From positions 1-33,674 of the forward strand of contig JAHCII010000020.1 in assembly GCA_026129305.1 (NCBI GenBank): a stretch of 33,674 nucleotides of DNA. The letters run 5' to 3'. This document shows positions 15,979 to 23,972 of the stretch, one piece after another. The translations under genes and the position numbers were made by a program. The notes below the pieces were generated by a model that saw only the letters and a list, made by a program, of their open reading frames with translations, searched no databases and was not told the DNA's origin. This DNA is from Anaerolineales bacterium. Its GTDB lineage: Bacteria > Chloroflexota > Anaerolineae > Anaerolineales > UBA11579. The number at the start of each line of letters is the position of its first letter. Positions within the stretch are counted from its first letter, which is position 1.

Positions 15979-16758
15979 TCAGGCTTGCAAACTGGTGGTT
16001 TTTTGGGTGACGCGCTGGCGGCTCACATTGGCAGAGATGCGGTAACGGTCAGCACGCAGCCACAGGTTGGAAAATTCGACCGGGGTGCCATCCGCCAGAG
16101 AGGTGACCTGTTCCATATACATCACCGGGCTGCCCTCGCCCACCTTAAGCAAGTCCGCCACGCGCCCCTCGGCCAACTGAGCTTCAAAGGTGCGCCGGCC
16201 GCGTGCAGGCAGCACGCCATAGGTCTCTTCCAAAGTCTCAAACAGGCGGAAGCGGGTGAAATCGACTTGCTCAATGCCGGCGCACTGCGGACTGTATACA
16301 TAATTATCCAAAACCACCACTGGCTCGCCTTCCACCACCCGTACCCGGTTTAGATAAAAAACCGTTTCATCCGGCGGCACCTGCAGCACATTGGCAGTGC
16401 GCGCCGTGGGGGCAACATAGTGCTGCTGCAAAACGTGGGTTTGGAAGTCAATCCCTCGGGCGATCAGGTCTTCGGAGAAGGTGATCAGCTCCTCAGCCAG
16501 GGGTTGTTCCACCAATTTGGACGAGACAAAAGTGCCCCGGCCGTGCACCCGCATCAGCAAACCCTCTTCCACCAGCTTCTCGATCGCTTTGCGGATCGTG
16601 CCCCGGCTGACACCCCATAGATTGACCAGATCTTCTTCCGCGATCAGTTGGTGGCCGCGCGGCCACTGCTCGCTCAAGATCTGGGAACGCATCCAGTCTG
16701 CCAATTGCAAATAAATTGGCACCGGCCCCTGATGATCAATCGTTGGCAAACCGCTCAA
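15979..16758 (-). CDS. GntR family transcriptional regulator (HutC/UTRA type)
   Basis: 259 aa, starting at TTG 16758. The N-terminal winged helix (about residues 12-80) shows VPIYLQLADWMRSQI, LVNLWGVSRGTIRKAIEKL and GLLMRVHGRGTFV. The C-terminal UTRA ligand domain follows (about 95-235). UTRA regulators bind small sugars, sugar phosphates or related metabolites. It precedes the nucleoside hydrolase-ribokinase unit on the same strand and diverges from the ECF transporter operon. A 14-bp palindrome in the shared promoter region is a likely binding site, so it probably represses both directions until a nucleoside or ribose signal appears. Confidence 0.92.
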   Translation of the reverse strand: MSGLPTIDHQGPVPIYLQLADWMRSQILSEQWPRGHQLIAEEDLVNLWGVSRGTIRKAIEKLVEEGLLMRVHGRGTFVSSKLVEQPLAEELITFSEDLIARGIDFQTHVLQQHYVAPTARTANVLQVPPDETVFYLNRVRVVEGEPVVVLDNYVYSPQCAGIEQVDFTRFRLFETLEETYGVLPARGRRTFEAQLAEGRVADLLKVGEGSPVMYMEQVTSLADGTPVEFSNLWLRADRYRISANVSRQRVTQKTTSLQA

Positions 16759-16783
16759 TGGCTATACCTCGTTAACCTTGCAA

Positions 16784-16797
16784 AAATTTGCAAATTT
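16784..16797. promoter_or_regulatory. Perfect 14-bp palindrome, candidate GntR operator
   Basis: AAATTTGCAAATTT is a perfect palindrome lying 26 bases from the GntR start and seven bases before the extended -10 element of the opposite strand. It overlaps where polymerase would sit for the ECF operon. The binding protein is inferred. Confidence 0.5.
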
Positions 16798-16801
16798 GTA
16801 T

Positions 16802-16809
16802 GGTATACT
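16802..16809 (+). promoter_or_regulatory. Promoter (extended -10) for the ECF transporter operon
   Basis: TATACT at 16804-16809 is preceded by TGG, giving an extended -10 element. A TTGCAA at 16778-16783 could serve as -35, with a long 20-base spacer. Transcripts from here would carry a leader of about 410 bases. Confidence 0.5.
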
Positions 16810-16815
16810 GCCGAA

Positions 16816-17227
16816 ACGTTTGTAGACGTATATCCATTACACCATCGGTATTCAGTACCGTCAAGCGTGAGAGATTTCTACTATCTCCCCCACGGAGTTG
16901 CTGCAAGTCACAGTTGCAGTTGTAGCTCCAAGAAGCAACACCCAGGGCTTGTACTTCATATTCCACCAATCTAAGTCTACTTAAAAACACCATTCTTGCT
17001 CTTTGCAAGAGTGGTGTTTTTGTACCTAGTATCAGGAATGGAGGTGATGCGCACAAGTTACGTAGATCCATAGCCGCTTTTATCTCGGAGCGCTCCTCCA
17101 CGGAATTGTCACCGTGCGCCCCTGCGATTGGCTAACCCCGAGGAGAAACTCGCGTCCATGGGGCTGCAACACTCATTTTTTGTTGTAGGGACACTAAACT
17201 ACACATTTTATGTAGGAGGATCTCAAT
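16816..17227 (+). promoter_or_regulatory. Long structured leader of the nucleoside transporter operon (attenuator or unclassified riboswitch)
   Basis: No convincing gene lies in this stretch. Visible hairpins are CGGTA/TACCG (16846-16860), GAGAT/ATCTC (16871-16887), and a larger arm GGAG...CTCC (16894-16929) enclosing CTGCAA/TTGCAG (16901-16919), followed by the strong terminator at 16983-17021. GCAAG at 16903-16907 can pair with CTTGC in the terminator's left arm (16995-16999), a possible antiterminator. Past the terminator are further inverted repeats, including CACGG/CCGTG near 17100-17115 and CTACA/TGTAG just before the GGAGG ribosome site. It does not match the purine, TPP, cobalamin, THF, SAM or T-box consensus that I know. 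Confidence 0.5.
16983..17021 (+). terminator. Intrinsic terminator inside the ECF operon leader
   Basis: A 17-bp stem with one G-T wobble: the left arm is 16983-16999 (AAAAACACCA then TTCTTGC), the loop TCTTT, and the right arm 17005-17021 ends in TTTTT. It lies over 200 bases before the first gene and well after the promoter, the position expected of a conditional terminator. Confidence 0.8.
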
Positions 17228-17905
17228 ATGGCTTCAAAAGCAAAGACCCGTGCGGCTCGCATTCCGTTGACCTATGTGGTCGCACTGGTACCCGTGGCTG
17301 CCGCCCTTAACATCGTTGGTGGCACCATCCGCAGCGCTCTGCAACTGCCGATCTTCTTGGACATGATCGGCACCGCCGTGACCGCCATCGTGCTTGGCCC
17401 CTGGTGGGGCGCGCTGGTCGGCGCGATCACGAACATCGTTAACTCCTTCCTGTCCGGCCCCATCAGCCTGCCTTTCGCCGTAGTCAATGTGGTCGGCGCG
17501 CTGGTTTGGGGTTACGGTCATCGTTGGGGTTGGGGCAAGACCAATGTGGGCTTCTTCCTGCTCAACATTCTGGTTGCCTTCCTGTGCTCCGTTACCGCAG
17601 TGCCGATCTACGTCTTCATCTTCGGCGGCGCTACCGGCCACTTCTCCGATGTGATGACCGCTGCCTTCCTGGCGATGGGCCAGAACCTGATCGTCTCGGT
17701 GTTCTCGTCCAACATCTTGGTCTCCCTGGCTGACAAGATCATCTCCGGTTATGTGGCTCTGGCGATCATCGAGGCCCTGCCTGCTAACCTGACCCAGAAC
17801 CTGATGCTGCCGAAGGCCGAAGGCCTGAACCGCATCATCTTGCCGGTTGTCGGTGTGGTTATCGGTGTGGCGGTCATGCTGATCGCTATCGCTGTAGCCA
17901 GCTAA
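17228..17905 (+). CDS. ECF transporter substrate-binding S component (probably nucleoside/base specific)
   Basis: 225 aa with about six membrane helices. After a short basic N-terminus come NIVGGTIRSALQLPIFLDMIGT, here split as NIVGGTIRSAL and QLPIFLDMIGT, then GPWWGALVGAITNIV and LPFAVVNVVGALVWG. This is the fold signature of a group of ECF S components. The S protein captures the substrate and toggles in the membrane when docked to the T/ATPase module encoded downstream. AGGAGG is well placed before the ATG. Specificity is inferred from the context: four nucleoside phosphorylases lie in the same operon and a nucleoside hydrolase operon is next door. Confidence 0.85.
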   Translation: MASKAKTRAARIPLTYVVALVPVAAALNIVGGTIRSALQLPIFLDMIGTAVTAIVLGPWWGALVGAITNIVNSFLSGPISLPFAVVNVVGALVWGYGHRWGWGKTNVGFFLLNILVAFLCSVTAVPIYVFIFGGATGHFSDVMTAAFLAMGQNLIVSVFSSNILVSLADKIISGYVALAIIEALPANLTQNLMLPKAEGLNRIILPVVGVVIGVAVMLIAIAVAS

Positions 17906-17928
17906 GAACCAGGAAAGGATTTCAAGAG

Positions 17929-18150
17929 ATGAACAAGACTGTTGGTGCAAAAGAGGGTTTGGGCGCTGGCGTGATCGGCATCGGTCTGATGATGCTCTTC
18001 CTGCCGGGTGCCTCCCAGAACATCGCTGACCTGGACTTCGTGGCCAGCGAACCGTTCTCGATCTTGCTTGGTGCTGTGTACGTGCTGGGTGTGATTATCA
18101 TCCTGGCCGGCCTGGGCGTGATCTTTGGCAACTTTGATAGCGAAGAATAG
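17929..18150 (+). CDS. Small two-helix membrane protein, possible ECF accessory subunit
   Basis: 73 aa, with a good ribosome site (AAGGA) before the ATG, 23 bases after the S component. Two hydrophobic stretches, GLGAGVIGIGLMMLFLPGA and LLGAVYVLGVIIILAGLGV, are separated by a short acidic loop, and the C-terminus is acidic (FDSEE). I do not recognise the family. Its place between S component and ATPases in a dedicated operon suggests a partner of the transporter, comparable to small extra subunits such as CbiN in cobalt ECF systems, although it shows no sequence likeness to CbiN. Confidence 0.75.
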   Translation: MNKTVGAKEGLGAGVIGIGLMMLFLPGASQNIADLDFVASEPFSILLGAVYVLGVIIILAGLGVIFGNFDSEE

Positions 18151-18176
18151 GCTTTAATTTCTTTCGCTAGTGAGTA

Positions 18177-18217
18177 AGGAGCGAGGGCAGGGCGTACTCC
18201 GTCTTGCCCTCGCTCTT
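18177..18217 (+). terminator. Intercistronic hairpin between S-component and ATPase genes
   Basis: GAGCGAGGGCA (18179-18189) pairs with TGCCCTCGCTC (18205-18215) in an 11-bp stem with a 15-base loop. Only TT-A-T follows, so it is a weak terminator or an RNA-stabilising stem. It may keep expression of the S component and small protein above that of the energising module. Confidence 0.5.
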
Positions 18218-18237
18218 ATCTGAACCAAGGAGCCACA

Positions 18238-19095
18238 ATGGCCAAAGGAAAACCTGTTATCGAGTTTAAGGATGTGAGTTTCGGGTACGCAGCCGCCAGC
18301 GACCGGGAATTCGCCATCGAAAACATCAACTTGACGATTTATGAAGGTGAGTATGTGGCCCTGTTGGGCCTGAACGGCGCAGGCAAGACCACCTTGCAAT
18401 TGTGCATCAATGGCGTTATTCCAAACAGCATTATGGGCGAATTCTCCGGTGAGTTCTCTGTCTACGGGCAGGATACCGAGGTCACCTCCGTACGCGAGAT
18501 GGCCAAGTTGGTGGGGATGGTCTTTGACAATCCAGAATTCCAGTTGAGCCAAATGAGTGTGGCAGAGGAAATCGCCCTCGGTATGGAAAACATCGGCTTC
18601 AGTTTTGAGGAAATGAACCGCATCATCCCGGAAGTGTTGAAGATCGTAGGACTGTCCGGCCTGGAGGAACGCTCGCCATTCGCCCTCTCCGGCGGCCAGC
18701 AGCAGCGCCTCTCGATCGCTTCTGCCCTGGCGATGCGGCCCAAGATCCTGGTCATGGATGAACCCACATCCAACGTGGACCCGATCGGCAAGGAAGAGAT
18801 CTTTGCCGTGGCCGCCAAGCTGAATAAAGAAGAGAACATGACCATCGTCATGGCCGAGCATGAAGTGGAAGTGATGGCCGCTTATGCCGACCGCGTGATC
18901 GTAATGGACGAAGGCAAGATCGTGCTGAATGGCACGCCCAAGGAAGTCTTCAGTGAAACCGCGCTGTTTGAGCGCTTGGGTCTGCGCACTCCGCAGGTCA
19001 CCGAGCTGTCGGCCAAGCTTGCCAAAAAGGGTACTCGCAAGTTCAGTAAGGGGTACCCCGTGACCCTGGACGAAGCTGTGAGCAGCCTGCGCTGA
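18238..19095 (+). CDS. ECF transporter ATPase A1
   Basis: 285 aa ABC ATPase with all motifs: Walker A GLNGAGKTT (Lys about 50), a Q-loop region VFDNPEFQ, the signature LSGGQQQRL (about 150), Walker B ILVMDEPT with catalytic Glu about 175, D-loop SNVDP and switch His in VMAEHEVE. The VFxNPxxQ form of the Q-loop is typical of ECF ATPases. With the next gene it forms the ATPase heterodimer that drives the T component. AAGGAG is six bases before the ATG. Confidence 0.95.
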   Translation: MAKGKPVIEFKDVSFGYAAASDREFAIENINLTIYEGEYVALLGLNGAGKTTLQLCINGVIPNSIMGEFSGEFSVYGQDTEVTSVREMAKLVGMVFDNPEFQLSQMSVAEEIALGMENIGFSFEEMNRIIPEVLKIVGLSGLEERSPFALSGGQQQRLSIASALAMRPKILVMDEPTSNVDPIGKEEIFAVAAKLNKEENMTIVMAEHEVEVMAAYADRVIVMDEGKIVLNGTPKEVFSETALFERLGLRTPQVTELSAKLAKKGTRKFSKGYPVTLDEAVSSLR

Positions 19096-19106
19096 GAGAG
19101 GAAGCT

Positions 19107-19919
19107 ATGAGCGCTAAACCCATTGTTCAAGTAGAGAATGTCACTCACGTGTACTCACGCGGCAACGTGACCGCACTGGATGATGTGTCTGTGACCATCA
19201 ACCGCGGCGAGATCGTGGGCCTGATCGGCCAGAATGGCTCCGGCAAGACCACTCTGGTCAAACACCTCAACTCGCTGCTGAAGCCAACCAAGGGCCGCGT
19301 GCTGATCGATGGTGAAGACACCGAAAAGCAGAGCGTACAGGCTATGTCTGCCAAGGTGGGCTATGTGTACCAGAACCCCAATCACCAGCTGTTCGCCCGC
19401 ACGGTGCAGGATGAGCTGGAGTTTGGGCCGCGCAACCTAAAAGTGGACGAGGCCGAAATTGAGGCCCGCCGTGAAGAGGCCATCGAATTCTTCGGTCTGG
19501 AAGAAATGCGCGACCTGCACCCCTACCGCATCGGCTTCCCGCTGCGCAAACTGGTCGGTATGGCCTCCATCTTCACCATGCGTCCAGACATCTTCATTTT
19601 GGACGAACCAACCACCGGCCAGGACAACATCACCACCCAGCGGGTGTACAAGCTGATCCATCGTCTGCGCGAGAACGGCCATACTGTGATCTGCGTGGCA
19701 CATGACATGATCCTGCTGGCCGAAGTGGTGGACCGCCTGCTGGTGATGCGCGATGCGCACCTGATCGCCGACGATACACCGCGCAAAGTGTTCGCCATGC
19801 GCGAGGTTATGGAAAGCACCCACTTGGCCCCGCCGCAGATCACTCAACTTTCCCTGAACCTGAAGAAGGGCAAAGTGGTGCTCTCGGTGGACGAGATGCT
19901 GAAAGAGCTGAAGTCCTAG
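19107..19919 (+). CDS. ECF transporter ATPase A2 with degenerate signature motif
   Basis: 270 aa. Walker A GQNGSGKTT (Lys 47), Q-loop VYQNPNHQ, Walker B IFILDEPTTGQD (Glu 167) and the switch His in VAHDMIL are intact. The ABC signature, which should read close to LSGGQ or the ECF variant LGKGERQ, is RIGFPLRKLVGMAS at about 141-154. Since each ATP sandwich combines Walker A of one subunit with the signature of the other, one of the two sites in the A1/A2 dimer should be catalytically weak while the other is normal. Asymmetric sites are known in several ABC systems; here the asymmetry is inferred from sequence. Confidence 0.93.
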   Translation: MSAKPIVQVENVTHVYSRGNVTALDDVSVTINRGEIVGLIGQNGSGKTTLVKHLNSLLKPTKGRVLIDGEDTEKQSVQAMSAKVGYVYQNPNHQLFARTVQDELEFGPRNLKVDEAEIEARREEAIEFFGLEEMRDLHPYRIGFPLRKLVGMASIFTMRPDIFILDEPTTGQDNITTQRVYKLIHRLRENGHTVICVAHDMILLAEVVDRLLVMRDAHLIADDTPRKVFAMREVMESTHLAPPQITQLSLNLKKGKVVLSVDEMLKELKS

Positions 19920-19941
19920 CGGCTTCCGGAGGAGAAAACTC

Positions 19942-20832
19942 ATGCAAGGCATTGCAGTCCCCATCTCTGTAGTTCCCGGCAACTCGCCGATCCATCGCAT
20001 CAACCCCATCCCCAAGATGGTTTGGGTCTTGGGCATCCTGGTGATCTCATTCATCACCCGCAACCCCGTCATCCTGGGCGGCGTCTTTCTGCTGGGTCTT
20101 TTGTTCGTGACCATCGCCCAGATCTGGCCTTCTTATCTGCGCGTGGTAATGGTGCTGTTTCCCATCAGCCTTACGCTGATCCTCCTGCAGAGCATTGCCC
20201 CGGCTTTCCCGCAGCCGTGGACGCCGATCGTGGCGGTGGGACCCTTCACGATCTGGCAAGAAGGCATCTACAGCGGGCTTTCGCTTTTGTTGCGCATCAT
20301 GTGCATGACCACCTTCGCCATGGTCATGATCATGACCTCGCACCCCAGCGACATCTTTGCCTCCATGCAAAAGGTGGGCCTGCCCTACACGATGAACTTC
20401 ATCCTGACCATGACCCTGCAGCTGATCCCCATTCTGCAGAGCGAGTTCAACACCGTGCTCAAGGCGCAGAAGTCACGCGGTCTGAAAGGCACCGGCTTTG
20501 CCGCCATTTTGCCCAGCATGGTACCGGTCTTCGTTGGCGCTATTGAGCGCGTGCAGCAGCTCTCCATTTCGCTGGAATCACGCGCCTTTGGCAGCAGCGG
20601 CCAGAAGACCAGCTACCGCCAGGTTCAGTTTGGCTTCAAAGATGCGCTGGTGCTGGCCGCTGGCGCACTGTTTAGCGGCGCCATGACCTACTGGCTGCTG
20701 GTGGACAAGACCCTGGACTGGAGCCGCACGCTGACCTTTTCGCCGGCCTTCGCCCTGATCCTGTTCTTCGGCGCAGGCATCGGCTTCCTGCTCTTCATCG
20801 CCTTTGCCCTCAGGCTGGTGCTGACCGCCTAG
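19942..20832 (+). CDS. ecfT: ECF transporter transmembrane T component
   Basis: 296 aa with about six to seven hydrophobic segments. The coupling helices carry the two short Arg motifs that touch the ATPases: AQKSRGL and LESRAFG. PIHRINPIPKMVWVLG near the N-terminus is the usual HRLDPRxK-like opening. A GGAGGAG ribosome site precedes the ATG. It links S component movement to ATP hydrolysis by A1/A2. The C-terminal 60 residues add an extra pair of helices. Confidence 0.92.
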   Translation: MQGIAVPISVVPGNSPIHRINPIPKMVWVLGILVISFITRNPVILGGVFLLGLLFVTIAQIWPSYLRVVMVLFPISLTLILLQSIAPAFPQPWTPIVAVGPFTIWQEGIYSGLSLLLRIMCMTTFAMVMIMTSHPSDIFASMQKVGLPYTMNFILTMTLQLIPILQSEFNTVLKAQKSRGLKGTGFAAILPSMVPVFVGAIERVQQLSISLESRAFGSSGQKTSYRQVQFGFKDALVLAAGALFSGAMTYWLLVDKTLDWSRTLTFSPAFALILFFGAGIGFLLFIAFALRLVLTA

Positions 20833-20857
20833 GCTGGGATGCTGGTAGCCCGAGACG

Positions 20858-21625
20858 ATGAACGCTGCGCAGCCAATGCACCACATCGACATGCGGCCCA
20901 GCGATGTGGGCCGCTATGTCTTTTTGCCGGGTGATCCCGGCCGCACAGAAGCCATCGCGGCGCGGCTGGAGGATGCCAGCCAAGTAGCCTACAAACGCGA
21001 ATACCGCACCTTCACCGGCACCCTGTTGGGTAAGAAGGTCTCGGTAACCTCCACCGGCATTGGCAATCCCTCAGCGGCGATCGCCATCGAGGAGTTGATC
21101 ATGCTCGGGGCGGATACCTTCATCCGCGTCGGCACCTCCGGCGCCATGCAGCCGCACATCATGCCCGGCGACCTGGCGATCGTCAGTGGAGCCATACGGG
21201 ATGAGGGCACCAGCAAGCATTACCTGCCGGTGGAATTTCCGGCGGTGCCGCATCTGGATGTACTGCTGGCGCTGCGCCAGGCTGCCCGGCAACTGGGCCT
21301 GCCCCACCATGTGGGGTTCTCGCACAGCAAAGACTCCTTTTATGCCCAGCACGCGCCCGAACGCATGCCGATTGCCAGTGAACTGCAAGAGCGCTGGCAG
21401 GCCTGGACGGCGGGCGGAGCGATCTGTGCCGAAATGGAATCAGCCATCCTGTTCATCTTGGGCAGCATCTACCGCAAGCGGGTGGGCTCGGTGCTGCTGA
21501 TGGCCATTAACCAAACCGCCGCCACCCCGCTGCCCCCGGCGCGTGACCAGGGACAAACCCTGGACACCGCGATCGAGGCCATGAAGATCCTGATCCAACA
21601 AGACCATATAAAGGAACAGCCCTGA
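20858..21625 (+). CDS. Uridine phosphorylase family protein, copy 1
   Basis: 255 aa of the nucleoside phosphorylase-I fold. Family marks are FLPGDPGRTEAIA (phosphate binding), VTSTGIGNPSAAIAIEEL, FIRVGTSGAMQP, HSKDSFY and CAEMESAIL, the last binding ribose and base. Uridine phosphorylases convert a pyrimidine nucleoside plus phosphate into base and ribose 1-phosphate. This is the most divergent of four tandem copies, with IGNPS where the others have IGCPS and its own C-terminus (PLPPARDQGQ). ATG 20858 is used; a second in-frame ATG at 20876 also fits. Its stop overlaps the next start by one base. Confidence 0.9.
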   Translation: MNAAQPMHHIDMRPSDVGRYVFLPGDPGRTEAIAARLEDASQVAYKREYRTFTGTLLGKKVSVTSTGIGNPSAAIAIEELIMLGADTFIRVGTSGAMQPHIMPGDLAIVSGAIRDEGTSKHYLPVEFPAVPHLDVLLALRQAARQLGLPHHVGFSHSKDSFYAQHAPERMPIASELQERWQAWTAGGAICAEMESAILFILGSIYRKRVGSVLLMAINQTAATPLPPARDQGQTLDTAIEAMKILIQQDHIKEQP

Positions 21626-22401
21626 TGGACCAACAAAAGCAACACCACATTGACTTGAAGCCCGGTGACGTCGGCCGCTATGTGCTGCTGCCCGGCGACC
21701 CCGGCCGCACCGAAGTCATCGCTTCGTATTTTGATGACGCCAAAGAGATCGCCTACAAGCGCGAATACCGCACCTTCACCGGCACCCTGCTGGGCGAAAA
21801 AGTCTCGGTGACCTCCACCGGCATTGGCTGCCCCTCCGCGGCGATCGCGATCGAAGAATTGATCGCGCTGGGGGCCGACACCTTCATCCGCGTCGGCACC
21901 TCCGGTGGCATCCAGCCCGACACGATCAACGGCGAAGTCGCCATCGTCAGCGGCGCGATCCGCGACGAAGGTACCACCCTGCACTACATGCCCGCCGAAT
22001 TCCCGGCCGTAGCCGACCTGGACATCACCCTGGCACTGCGCAAGGCCGCCCAGGACCTGGGTCAGCCCTATCGCGTCGGTATCAGCCAGTCCAAGGACTC
22101 CTTCTACGGCCAGCACGCGCCCAAGCGCATGCCGGTCGCGGACCGCCTGCTGGATCGTTGGAAAGCCTGGACCGATGGCGGCGCCATCTGCTCCGAGATG
22201 GAAGCTGCGGTGCTCTTCGTCATCGGCAGCATCCACCGCGTGCGCGTGGGCGGCGTGATGATGATGGCCAAGTTTGAGAAGCGCCCCGAAACTCCGGAAG
22301 AGATCGAGGAGTTCGCCAAGGCCCTCGATATCAACAAACCGATCCGCGTCGCGGTCGAAGCGCTCAAGACCCTCATCGAAGCCGACCGCGCCAAGGCCTA
22401 G
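21625..22401 (+). CDS. Uridine phosphorylase family protein, copy 2
   Basis: 258 aa. LLPGDPGRTEVIAS, TSTGIGCPSAAIAIEEL, GTSGGIQPDTINGEVAIVS, SQSKDSFYGQ and CSEMEAAVLF are present. The TGATG overlap with copy 1 couples translation. It is most like copy 4: both share GGIQPDTINGEV, HRVRVGG and a C-terminal segment with ETPEEI/ETPEQI before the final helix. Substrate cannot be separated from uridine, deoxyuridine or thymidine by eye. Confidence 0.9.
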   Translation: MDQQKQHHIDLKPGDVGRYVLLPGDPGRTEVIASYFDDAKEIAYKREYRTFTGTLLGEKVSVTSTGIGCPSAAIAIEELIALGADTFIRVGTSGGIQPDTINGEVAIVSGAIRDEGTTLHYMPAEFPAVADLDITLALRKAAQDLGQPYRVGISQSKDSFYGQHAPKRMPVADRLLDRWKAWTDGGAICSEMEAAVLFVIGSIHRVRVGGVMMMAKFEKRPETPEEIEEFAKALDINKPIRVAVEALKTLIEADRAKA

Positions 22402-22421
22402 CAGCCGGAGAACTTGGAACG

Positions 22422-23174
22422 ATGAAACAACATCACATTGACTTGCAGCCCGGCGATGTCGGCCGCTATGTACTGCTGCCCGGCGACCCCGGTCGCACCG
22501 AGCTAATCGCCTCCTACTTTGACGACGCCAAAGAAGTCGCCTACAAGCGCGAATACCGCACCTTCACCGGCACCCTGCTGGGCGAGAAGGTTTCGGTCAC
22601 CTCCACCGGCATTGGCTGCCCCTCAGCCGCCATCGCCATCGAAGAGTTGATCGCCATCGGTGCTGACACCTTCATCCGCGTCGGCACCTCCGGCGGCATG
22701 CAGCCCCACCTAATCCCTGGCGAGCTGGCGATTGTCAACGCCGCCATCCGCGATGAGGGCACCAGCAGCCACTACCTGCCCATCGAGTTTCCCGCCGTGG
22801 CCGATATTGATATCGTCGCCACACTGCGCGAGGCCTGCCAGAAGCTGGGCACGCCCTACCATGTCGGCATCAGCCAATCCAAGGACTCTTTCTACGGACA
22901 GCACGCCCCCCAGCGCATGCCGGTGGCGGACCACTTGCTGGACCGCTGGAAGGCTTGGATTGCCGGCGGCGCCATCTGCTCTGAGATGGAAGCCTCCACC
23001 TTGTTCACCATTGCCGCCATCCACCGCAAACGCTGCGGCGGCGTGATGCAGATCATGGCCAACCAGGAAGCCCCGCAGAAAGTGGAACCCTATCGTGACT
23101 TGACCCGCATGCTGCAGACGGTCACTGAAGCCCTGAAGATACTCATCGAGCGCGATCGCGCCCAAGGAACCTAG
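22422..23174 (+). CDS. Uridine phosphorylase family protein, copy 3
   Basis: 250 aa, same motif set as the neighbouring copies (LLPGDPGRTELIAS, GTSGGMQPHLIPGELAIV, SQSKDSFYGQ, CSEMEASTLF). In the substrate loop it has GGMQPHLIPGEL, like copy 1 (GAMQPHIMPGDL), instead of the GGIQPDTINGEV of copies 2 and 4, and its C-terminal insert (QEAPQKVEPYRD) is different. These differences sit around the base/ribose pocket and C-terminal loop, so a different nucleoside preference is plausible. GGAG and GGAAC precede the ATG. Confidence 0.9.
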   Translation: MKQHHIDLQPGDVGRYVLLPGDPGRTELIASYFDDAKEVAYKREYRTFTGTLLGEKVSVTSTGIGCPSAAIAIEELIAIGADTFIRVGTSGGMQPHLIPGELAIVNAAIRDEGTSSHYLPIEFPAVADIDIVATLREACQKLGTPYHVGISQSKDSFYGQHAPQRMPVADHLLDRWKAWIAGGAICSEMEASTLFTIAAIHRKRCGGVMQIMANQEAPQKVEPYRDLTRMLQTVTEALKILIERDRAQGT

Positions 23175-23177
23175 ATC

Positions 23178-23957
23178 ATGGACCAAAAACAACACCACAT
23201 TGATTTGCAACCCGGCGACGTCGGCCGCTATGTCCTGCTGCCCGGCGACCCTGGTCGCACCGAGCTGATCGCTTCGTATTTTGACAACGCCAAAGAGATC
23301 GCCTACAAACGTGAGTACCGCACCTTCACTGGCACCCTGCTGGGCGAGAAAGTCTCAGTGACCTCGACCGGCATCGGCTGCCCCTCCGCGGCGATCGCCA
23401 TGGAGGAGTTGGTCGCCATCGGCGCCGATACCTTCATCCGCGTCGGAACCTCCGGCGGCATCCAACCCGACACGATCAACGGCGAAGTCGCCGTGGTCAG
23501 CGGAGCCATCCGCGACGAAGGCACCACCAGCCACTACATGCCGATCGAGTTCCCGGCCGTGGCCGACCTGGATATAACCTTGGCGCTGCGCAAGGCCGCC
23601 CAGGACCTGAGCCTGCCCTATCGCGTCGGCATCAGCCAGTCCAAAGACTCCTTCTATGGCGAAGTGACCCCCGAACGCATGCCGGTCGCCAAGCGCCTGC
23701 ACGACCGCTGGAAGGCCTGGACGGATGGCGGCGCGGTGTGCTCCGAAATGGAGGCGGCTGCCTTGTTCGTCATCGGCAGTATCCACCGCGTACGCGTGGG
23801 CGGCATCATGTTGATGGCCAACATCTACGACAAGCGCGAAACACCGGAGCAGATCGCCCAGTTCGAACGCGAATTCGACATCAACAACCCCATCCGCGTA
23901 GCGGTGGAAGCCCTGAAGACCCTGATTGAGGCCGACCGCGCCAAAGCCAAAAGCTAA
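23178..23957 (+). CDS. Uridine phosphorylase family protein, copy 4
   Basis: 259 aa, three bases after copy 3, with AAGGAA upstream. Same fold and motifs as copy 2 (GGIQPDTINGEVAVVS, HRVRVGGIMLMAN, ETPEQIAQFEREFDI). The region after SKDSFYG reads EVTPERMP where the other copies read QHAP, a change in a substrate-proximal loop. With copies 1-3 it would process nucleosides delivered by the ECF transporter. Confidence 0.9.
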   Translation: MDQKQHHIDLQPGDVGRYVLLPGDPGRTELIASYFDNAKEIAYKREYRTFTGTLLGEKVSVTSTGIGCPSAAIAMEELVAIGADTFIRVGTSGGIQPDTINGEVAVVSGAIRDEGTTSHYMPIEFPAVADLDITLALRKAAQDLSLPYRVGISQSKDSFYGEVTPERMPVAKRLHDRWKAWTDGGAVCSEMEAAALFVIGSIHRVRVGGIMLMANIYDKRETPEQIAQFEREFDINNPIRVAVEALKTLIEADRAKAKS

Positions 23958-23972
23958 GCCAGTCGCACTACG

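Noticed and set aside
16816..16990. Possible purine riboswitch, because TTTCTAC occurs in the leader
   Set aside because: The P2/P3 arms, the spacing of the three-way junction and the loop sequences do not fit the purine class.
17053..17079. Short upstream frame ATGCGCACAAGT... after GGAGG in the ECF leader
   Set aside because: Eight codons with too tight ribosome-site spacing (two bases); cannot be supported as a leader peptide.
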